64,000 nucleotides of DNA from JAIOQJ01 sp963718635 (GTDB taxonomy: Bacteria > Planctomycetota > Planctomycetia > Gemmatales > Gemmataceae), in the NCBI GenBank assembly GCA_963718635.1, contig OY970367.1:3844001-3908000 (forward strand), in the 5' to 3' direction. The notes under the pieces were generated by a model that saw only the letters and a program-made list of their open reading frames with translations, was not told the DNA's origin and made no database searches. Position numbers and translations under genes: made by a program. The first letter of the stretch is position 1. Each line of letters opens with the position of its first letter. This document shows, one piece after another, positions 59,234 to 64,000 of the stretch.

Positions 59234-59881
59234 CTATTCCTCCGTCTCTTCGCCCTTCTCTTTCTTCTTGGTGATGACTTCCGGCTCGGCGCCGCCGCCT
59301 TCAAGCGGCGAAACGGCTGCCGTCTCAACCTGGGCGCTCGGCAGTTTCACCTGAACGATGACGGCATCGCCGTCGTGCATAAACTTGACGCCTTCCATAA
59401 CGGGCAGGTCGCGAATGTGGATCGCCTGGCCGAGCTGAAGATCGTCGATTTTCACGCGGATCGACTCAGGCCGAGCCGAAACGAGACATTCGACGTGCAG
59501 GTTATGCAACGGCTGAATCAGCACGCCGCCCCCCTTGGCGCCGATGGCCACACCGCGAAGTTCGACCGGCACGGTGACGTGAATCTTATCCGTGGCCGAG
59601 ACGCGCAGAAAATCGACGTGCAGCACATCTTTACCCAGATGGTCGTATTGGACCGACTGGATAAGCACCGATTGTTTCCGGCCGTCTGTCTGAACTTCCA
59701 TCGTCTTCAGATGATGCCGCATCGCCGTGCGCAGTTCATCGTAAGAGACGGAGATATTCTCAGTCGCTTCTTTGTGGCCGTAGATAATGGCTGGAATCGA
59801 CCCGTTTTTGCGCAGCTTCTGGGCCTCGCGGGTGCCTTCGCCCTTCCGGGCCTTCGAGGAGAGGACAATTGTATCCGCCAT
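59234..59881 (-). CDS. rplY: 50S ribosomal protein L25 (general stress protein Ctc type)
   Basis: Binds 5S rRNA. The L25 domain has SSKARKGEGTREAQKLRKNG and SIPAIIYGHKEATENISVSY, and the longer Ctc-type C-terminal beta domain reads VDFLRVSATDKIHVTVPVEL, GGVLIQPLHNLHVECL and RIKVDDL-like RVKIDDLQLGQAIHIRDLP. The tail is acidic and Lys-rich (VITKKKEKGEETEE). The start at 59881 (MADTIVLSS) gives 215 residues, normal for the Ctc type; an upstream open frame runs through a dispersed repeat and is not coding. First gene of the minus-strand housekeeping run. Confidence 0.95.
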   Translation of the reverse strand: MADTIVLSSKARKGEGTREAQKLRKNGSIPAIIYGHKEATENISVSYDELRTAMRHHLKTMEVQTDGRKQSVLIQSVQYDHLGKDVLHVDFLRVSATDKIHVTVPVELRGVAIGAKGGGVLIQPLHNLHVECLVSARPESIRVKIDDLQLGQAIHIRDLPVMEGVKFMHDGDAVIVQVKLPSAQVETAAVSPLEGGGAEPEVITKKKEKGEETEE

Positions 59882-60041
59882 GAAGCCAACACTCCCGTGG
59901 GCGTGAAGCCCGCCGCCAAAAACAAAGAAGAGCAGCTTGCCGGGAAGCTGCCTTCGAGAGATTCCGATAGTAAAAGGCATTATGCGAAAATGCGAATCGA
60001 TAGCAAGGGGGCACGATGAAAAACATGTGGCAGTCGGTGCG

Positions 60042-60157
60042 TTGGGCGCACCAACGGATTCTGGCGAGCGGCGCGGCGTAAGCCCGCCGTGGTTCCGAAC
60101 CCACGGCGGGCTTACGCCGCGCCGCTCGCCAGGATTGCCAGAAAGAGTTACGCGCAC
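60042..60157 (+). repeat. Dispersed nested inverted repeat, copy D
   Basis: Fourth copy of the element at 99, 25352 and 32031, in the orientation of B and C. Inner arms run from GATTCTGGCGAGCGG (60057) to CGCTCGCCAGGAT (60135) with one change (GGAT for GAAT); the tail GCCAGAAAGAGTTACGCGCAC follows. It lies upstream of rplY. Confidence 0.9.
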
Positions 60158-60274
60158 GCTGCGGCGGCGCTGCGCCAACCGATTCGCGCAAAAGGATTCG
60201 TAAGAACTCCGGCCTGACGGTCGCAGCTCTGACTGCAAACGCGTCTCGCGTTTTCCCACGATTTTCCCGGATTT

Positions 60275-60302
60275 CGCCTTCCGGAAATATTTCCGGAAGG
60301 CG
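60275..60302. repeat. GGAAATATTTCC-core palindrome, copy 4
   Basis: Perfect 28-base palindrome: arm CGCCTTCCGGAAAT and its exact complement ATTTCCGGAAGGCG. The companion phrase GTTTTCCCACGATTTTCCC lies at about 60250. The base next to the core is C/G here and T/A or G/C in other copies, always paired. Confidence 0.92.
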
Positions 60303-60416
60303 CTCGGGTCAGAACGACGGACGATTGAGCGTCGTTCGTTGGAACGACGCCCGAGCGAGACGCTGCGCTACGGAAGTTTGAAAAGCCATCGCGCTTTTTC
60401 CCACGATTTTCTCGCA

Positions 60417-60450
60417 AAGTCCCTTCAGGAAATATTTCCTGAAGGGACTT
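60417..60450. repeat. GGAAATATTTCC-core palindrome, copy 5
   Basis: Perfect 34-base palindrome, the longest of the set: arm AAGTCCCTTCAGGAAAT and complement ATTTCCTGAAGGGACTT. The companion phrase TTTTTCCCACGATTTTCTCG precedes it. The segment 59882-60803 contains no gene I can support, apart from these repeats. Confidence 0.92.
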
Positions 60451-60803
60451 CGCCGAGCAAGCCGAGCCAAGCCTCGTAAGCTGGCCGGTGCTGTCGTTAC
60501 CCGGCAGCGCACACAAATCTGCGCACCTTCCCCGATAGTAGGCCCTTGGCACACAAGCGCCGACTTGCAACGTTCGACATACTAACTTAGGCGCCCCGTT
60601 AAGTGAAATCTCTTTTCTACTTTTGTAGAGGAGGGCTAGAAACGGCGAGTTCCCGATTCGCCGGAATCGGTTGCGCGCACCTTTCGCCCTATTTCTCCGC
60701 AACTCCCGGCTTGCGTTTGCCGATGAAAGGGCTATAGACGGTCGTGGCAGGCGCTAATCGTGCGCAAGTAGGCTAGCCAGGGAACGGCGGTAAGGGGGCA
60801 GGG

Positions 60804-62006
60804 ATGGCTCTCGATGTGAAGCGGAAGCTCCGGCAAACGGGGCAGGCTCTCTTATTGTCGGCCGGACTGCTTTCGAGCGGCGCCGGTTGTTCGACGTTCG
60901 ATCGCTCGGATAAGCAGGCCGGCGCCCTCAACGGCGAAAAGCCGGCCCCAGCCGATCCCGCAGTGACGGCACGCTCGCAAGGTCCGGGCGTCGTCACGCC
61001 CCCGGCCAACACTCCTGTTATTACGCCCGCCAGCGTTAAAGATGAGACTTCATCCGCGCGTTTTCAGGGCGATGCCCACGTCCGGATCGTTGCGACCATC
61101 GGCACCAAGCCAATTTATGAGCGTGAAGTGCACGAGGCCGTCTACCAGCGCCTGCCCGAACTCATGCGTCTATCGCCGCGCGAGCAGATCGACAAAAAGA
61201 AGTCGATGTTCAATGAAGAACTCCGCCGTATCATCGAGCGCGAACTGATTCTCGATGAACTCTTCGCCATGCTCGAACAGAAAAAGCAAACTGCGGCCAT
61301 CAACCAGTTGAAAGAAAGCGCTTCCAAAGATGCCGACGCCCGGCTCAAAGATATTCAGAAGCGGTTCAATATTCCAAATGAAGACGAGCTCAAACTTTTC
61401 TTCCAAAGCCAGGGGCTGACGCTGGCGGGCGTTCGCCGTCACTTCGAACGCAGTTTCATGATGAGCGCTTACTTGGGCGAGCGCTTGAAGCCGAAATTGC
61501 AGAGCGTCAGCCTGGCCGAGGTTCGCGATTACTACGACGCCAATCCAAAAGAATTCCTGATCGAAGATCGAGTGAAGTGGCAGGATCTCTTCGTTCGGTC
61601 CGATCACTTCCGCAGTCAGGACGATGCACGCAAATACGCGGAATGGCTGCTGGCACGCGGCAATCAGGGCGACGATTTCATGAAACTGGTTGAGGAATTC
61701 GACAAAGGCGACAGCAAGTCCCGCGGCGGCATGGGTTACGGTGAAGAAAAGGGCAAGATCTTCCCGCCTGAAATTGAACCGGTAGTTTTCGCCCTTAAAG
61801 AGGGACAATGTTCGCTGGTTGAATTCGAATCGGGCTTTCACGTTGTCCGAGTCGCCGAACGTACCTACGCCGGCAAGCGACCTTTCGACGAAAAAACGCA
61901 GACGGAGGCCCGCCGAAAAGTGATGGGCATCGTCAGCGATCGCGAGCTTAAGAAGATCCTCGCGGACCTCTGGCGCAAATTCCAGCCGGAGATTTTGGTT
62001 GATTAG
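60804..62006 (+). CDS. Lipoprotein parvulin-type peptidylprolyl isomerase (SurA/PrsA-like)
   Basis: A 400-residue exported foldase. The signal sequence ends in LLSAGLLSSGAGCSTFD, where GAGC is a lipobox with the Cys to be lipidated (near residue 29). A Pro-rich linker follows. The SurA-N-like helical region (YEREVHEAVYQRLPELMRLS to LGERLKPKLQ) precedes a parvulin domain near residues 250-360 with VKWQDLFVR, SRGGMGYGEEKGKIFPPEIE and FALKEGQCSLVEFESGFHVV, the usual order of parvulin motifs. GGGGGCAGGG lies just before the ATG. It should fold or escort envelope proteins, a use consistent with the many exported proteins in this window. Confidence 0.9.
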   Translation: MALDVKRKLRQTGQALLLSAGLLSSGAGCSTFDRSDKQAGALNGEKPAPADPAVTARSQGPGVVTPPANTPVITPASVKDETSSARFQGDAHVRIVATIGTKPIYEREVHEAVYQRLPELMRLSPREQIDKKKSMFNEELRRIIERELILDELFAMLEQKKQTAAINQLKESASKDADARLKDIQKRFNIPNEDELKLFFQSQGLTLAGVRRHFERSFMMSAYLGERLKPKLQSVSLAEVRDYYDANPKEFLIEDRVKWQDLFVRSDHFRSQDDARKYAEWLLARGNQGDDFMKLVEEFDKGDSKSRGGMGYGEEKGKIFPPEIEPVVFALKEGQCSLVEFESGFHVVRVAERTYAGKRPFDEKTQTEARRKVMGIVSDRELKKILADLWRKFQPEILVD

Positions 62007-62518
62007 GTGAGTGGGGTTGAACTGGCAGGAACTTCGAGAGCGCCATTCTTCTCCGTCTGGCCGTTACACGCCGGATCAGGCCGACGCTGTAGATGAATCT
62101 CGGCGGAGCCTTCCCCAACCGCAAGTGAAGGCAATGCCGGCTTGAGCGAACGATGCAGCATTGTACGCGGCTGAGGCTGAGAATCGTCCGGCACGTCTTC
62201 CGGCTGTACAAGCCAGACAGCGGCTACAGAACAATTCCATGCCCAGTCGACCACCCAAACTTGCGGCTGAGCCAATGCCTCTCTGACAGATAAGATACTG
62301 CTATCCAAGTCGGCTACGATCTGGTCAGTGGTTTCGACAATCAGAAAACGCGTTACGTTCTTGTCCTCATCTTCATCGCTCCAGCAGGCCAGGCAGAGTT
62401 CATCATCAGCATCCTTGATGGTGAATATCCGGGGGCCGTCATAGTAATTCAGGACCCGAAGCGGTTCAAGCGCTGAGAACCGTTCGGTGTTGACTGATTT
62501 TCCTTTGATTTCCCACAT
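62003..62518 (-). CDS. DUF6575-like hypothetical protein, downstream gene of a coupled pair
   Basis: A 171-residue protein. PLRVLNYYDGPRIFTIKDAD and DELCLACWSDEDEDKNVTRF are followed by FLIVETTDQIVADLDSSILS and VREALAQPQVWVVDW. The succession YDGPR-(I/L)F, a LC-LA-W-D-x-x-D-E strand and a SVREAL helix resembles DUF6575 proteins; this is from memory and moderately certain. The last 60 residues, which include PEDVPDDSQPQPRTMLHRSL, look disordered. The start at 62518 overlaps the stop of the upstream gene by one base (TAATG), so translation is coupled. Its 3' end overlaps the end of the parvulin gene by four bases in the opposite direction. Confidence 0.65.
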   Translation of the reverse strand: MWEIKGKSVNTERFSALEPLRVLNYYDGPRIFTIKDADDELCLACWSDEDEDKNVTRFLIVETTDQIVADLDSSILSVREALAQPQVWVVDWAWNCSVAAVWLVQPEDVPDDSQPQPRTMLHRSLKPALPSLAVGEGSAEIHLQRRPDPACNGQTEKNGALEVPASSTPLT

Positions 62519-62892
62519 TATGGCACTTCCTGAATAACAACAAATTGCGCCGCACGATCTATCCCTTCGTACGGCCACCACGTCGTGTGCGTCGGTTGTT
62601 GACCTTTAGTAAAACACGCTTTGCCGTCAGTCGGCGACAACGATGCTTTTGCGATCCTTTTTCCGAGTTTTGGCAACAACCTTTGTTGATTCAGAGCGTC
62701 ATCCACTTGTCGGAAAACAGAGAGGCCACACCGCAAGCACGAGTCAGCCTTTGGCAACTTACCTGTCTCATGGTGGCTCTGCATATCCTCTGGGGTAATC
62801 GGATCGCCCTTTGCTATACGATACACATCTCCCGACGTGGCCGGCGTGTCGGCCGATGGACAGTCGGGTGGCCAACTTTTAGGAAACGTCAT
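62518..62892 (-). CDS. Hypothetical protein, upstream gene of a coupled pair
   Basis: A 124-residue protein that I do not recognise. It has DVYRIAKGDPITPEDMQSHH, then CLRCGLSVFRQVDDALNQQR with one CxxC pair, and a compact second half (LGKRIAKASLSPTDGKACFT, THTTWWPYEGIDRAAQFVVI). The phrase TTWWPYEG-x-DRAAQFVV reads like the end of an ADP-ribosyl-type or small effector domain, but that is only an impression. Its one-base overlap with the DUF6575-like gene suggests that the two products work together, in the manner of an effector and its partner. Confidence 0.6.
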   Translation of the reverse strand: MTFPKSWPPDCPSADTPATSGDVYRIAKGDPITPEDMQSHHETGKLPKADSCLRCGLSVFRQVDDALNQQRLLPKLGKRIAKASLSPTDGKACFTKGQQPTHTTWWPYEGIDRAAQFVVIQEVP

Positions 62893-63011
62893 TCAGTCAC
62901 CCAGTAGTCAATCCAATAAAACTAGGATATCGTCCAACCCGCAATTGGGTCAATCCTATCTGACTATGACACTCGCATTCTTCCGAAGGCATCTACTTCG
63001 TGTCTCCGACC

Positions 63012-64000
63012 TCACCCGCTCTTGCTCAGTACCCCTCGTCCCAGCCACTGCGCAATCCAGCGATTGATCGCGATCAACACCAACGTACAGACAGCGATGA
63101 TGACAAAAAGCGTCAGGCTCATGTTCATGGCGTTGACGGTCGTGTCTTTGCCGTTGCGAATGTTTTCGAGCTGCGTGCCGACCATCAGCTTGCCCGCCGA
63201 CAGCGTGGTGACCGTGACAAATAGCATGGGCAGCAATGTGACAAGTGCATATTTACCTTTGCCTGCATTTACCAACATGGTTGTAACCAGCGCCAACGCC
63301 ATGACCGCCAGCAGTTGATTCGCGATGCCGAACATCGGCCAGATCGTGCCGATTTGACCGGTGTAGACGAGCAAGCCCCAACCGCCGGTAACGAGAACGG
63401 TGGCAAAGATTGAGCCAGGCAGCCAGTCGGTGCGGGCAAACTGAGGATGCAGTTTGCCAAGCGTTTCCTGGAACAGATAACGCGCAATGCGCGTGCCGGC
63501 GTCGATCGTGGTGAGGATGAACAACGCTTCGAACATGATGGCGAAGTGATACCAATACTTCATCAGCCGATGCAATTCCGCATCGGCCCAGCTAAAGGCA
63601 TCGGTAAAGATCATCGCCATGCTGACGGCCAGCGTCACCGCGCCGCCGGTGCGCCCGCGTAGCGATTCACCGCCGACGCTCTCTTCGAGTTGCGCCAAAT
63701 CAAGTTTATGCAGATCGCGCACGCCTGTTTCGTGCAGCTTGTCCTTTGCTCCTGGCGCTTCGCCATATTGTCTGTACATCTGCTCCATGCGTGCTTGGAA
63801 CACGGGCTCTTTGACTACATCTACGTTGATCGGATAGTAGATTTCCAGCGGCATGGAAGCGGCAGCAATTAGGGCGACTAAGCCCACCAAGCCTTCGAGC
63901 AGCATCGCGCCATAGCCGATGGTACGGATGTCGCTTTCCTTGTCGATCATCTTCGGCGTGGTGCCCGAAGAGACTAGCGCGTGAAACCCCGAGATCGCGC
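63012..64000 (-). CDS. cstA: Carbon starvation protein CstA, C-terminal part (5' end outside window)
   Basis: A peptide and pyruvate transporter family membrane protein. The frame is open to the right edge of the window; its first visible residues are AISGFHALVSSGTTPKMIDK, the highly conserved CstA segment. Then follow DIRTIGYGAMLLEGLVGLVA, a periplasmic-loop insert, TDAFSWADAELHRLMKYWYH, FEALFILTTIDAGTRIARYL and TVLVTGGWGLLVYTGQIGTI, with PMFGIANQLLAVMAL, all characteristic of the family. At least seven hydrophobic helices are seen. The ATG at 63948-63950 is internal. Stop at 63012. The N-terminal half lies beyond base 64000. Confidence 0.95.
   Translation of the reverse strand, partial: AISGFHALVSSGTTPKMIDKESDIRTIGYGAMLLEGLVGLVALIAAASMPLEIYYPINVDVVKEPVFQARMEQMYRQYGEAPGAKDKLHETGVRDLHKLDLAQLEESVGGESLRGRTGGAVTLAVSMAMIFTDAFSWADAELHRLMKYWYHFAIMFEALFILTTIDAGTRIARYLFQETLGKLHPQFARTDWLPGSIFATVLVTGGWGLLVYTGQIGTIWPMFGIANQLLAVMALALVTTMLVNAGKGKYALVTLLPMLFVTVTTLSAGKLMVGTQLENIRNGKDTTVNAMNMSLTLFVIIAVCTLVLIAINRWIAQWLGRGVLSKSG

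Noticed and set aside
60148..60702. Minus-strand frame of 184 codons upstream of rplY
   Set aside because: It crosses two GGAAATATTTCC palindromes and the dispersed repeat; no family signature or ribosome-binding site.

Overview
The window looks like a chromosomal segment of a planctomycete. The signs are two tandem DUF1559 proteins with a prepilin-type N-terminus, a BBP7-type outer-membrane beta-barrel protein, two very large exported proteins that begin with the planctomycete extracellular anchor motif (VEQLELREMLS, VEVLEARECPS), exported leucine-rich-repeat proteins, and spacers crowded with dispersed palindromic repeats. Phylum is inferred with good confidence; order and species cannot be told. 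No rRNA, tRNA, CRISPR array or phage module was seen.

Layout. 1-10.6 kb: two convergent methyltransferases, an alkaline-phosphatase-superfamily hydrolase, a fluoride channel, a BBP7 porin-like protein, the DUF1559 pair, a DUF1015 protein divergent from a yggS-like gene, and an RraA-like gene. 10.6-13.6 kb: a repeat-rich spacer holding an IS110-family transposase. 13.6-19 kb: a giant adhesin-like surface protein read in three frames. 19-23 kb: a leucine-rich-repeat protein, a complete IS4-family insertion sequence with terminal repeats and target duplication, a transposase remnant and a small MqsA/YgiT-like gene. 23-25 kb: thyA-folA, a translationally coupled pair for dTMP and folate metabolism. 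25-31.5 kb: a giant exported protein with PA14, glycosidase-like, fibronectin III and dockerin-like parts. 32-37.6 kb: greA, an M42 peptidase, a MuiA-like protein and a cysteine desulfurase. 38-52.4 kb: a probable exopolysaccharide locus with a cellulose-synthase-like GT2/PilZ protein carrying an enormous TPR tail built of about 210-residue modules, a second glycosyltransferase and a GH2 glycosidase. 52.6-55.2 kb: peroxiredoxin, a small possible regulator, ispF and small hypothetical genes. 55.2-59.9 kb: a conserved housekeeping run on the minus strand, rplY-pth-rpsF-ssb-rplI-dnaB. 60.8-64 kb: a lipoprotein parvulin, a coupled pair of unknown genes and the C-terminal part of cstA, which runs off the right end.

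Two patterns run through the window. First, at least eight genes are split between reading frames although the conserved sequence, including catalytic residues, continues across each break. This fits indel errors in the assembly better than widespread gene decay, so split genes are listed by part with the join given. Second, the spacers hold several families of dispersed palindromes. The most striking has a constant GGAAATATTTCC core and arms that differ from copy to copy yet remain perfectly complementary.
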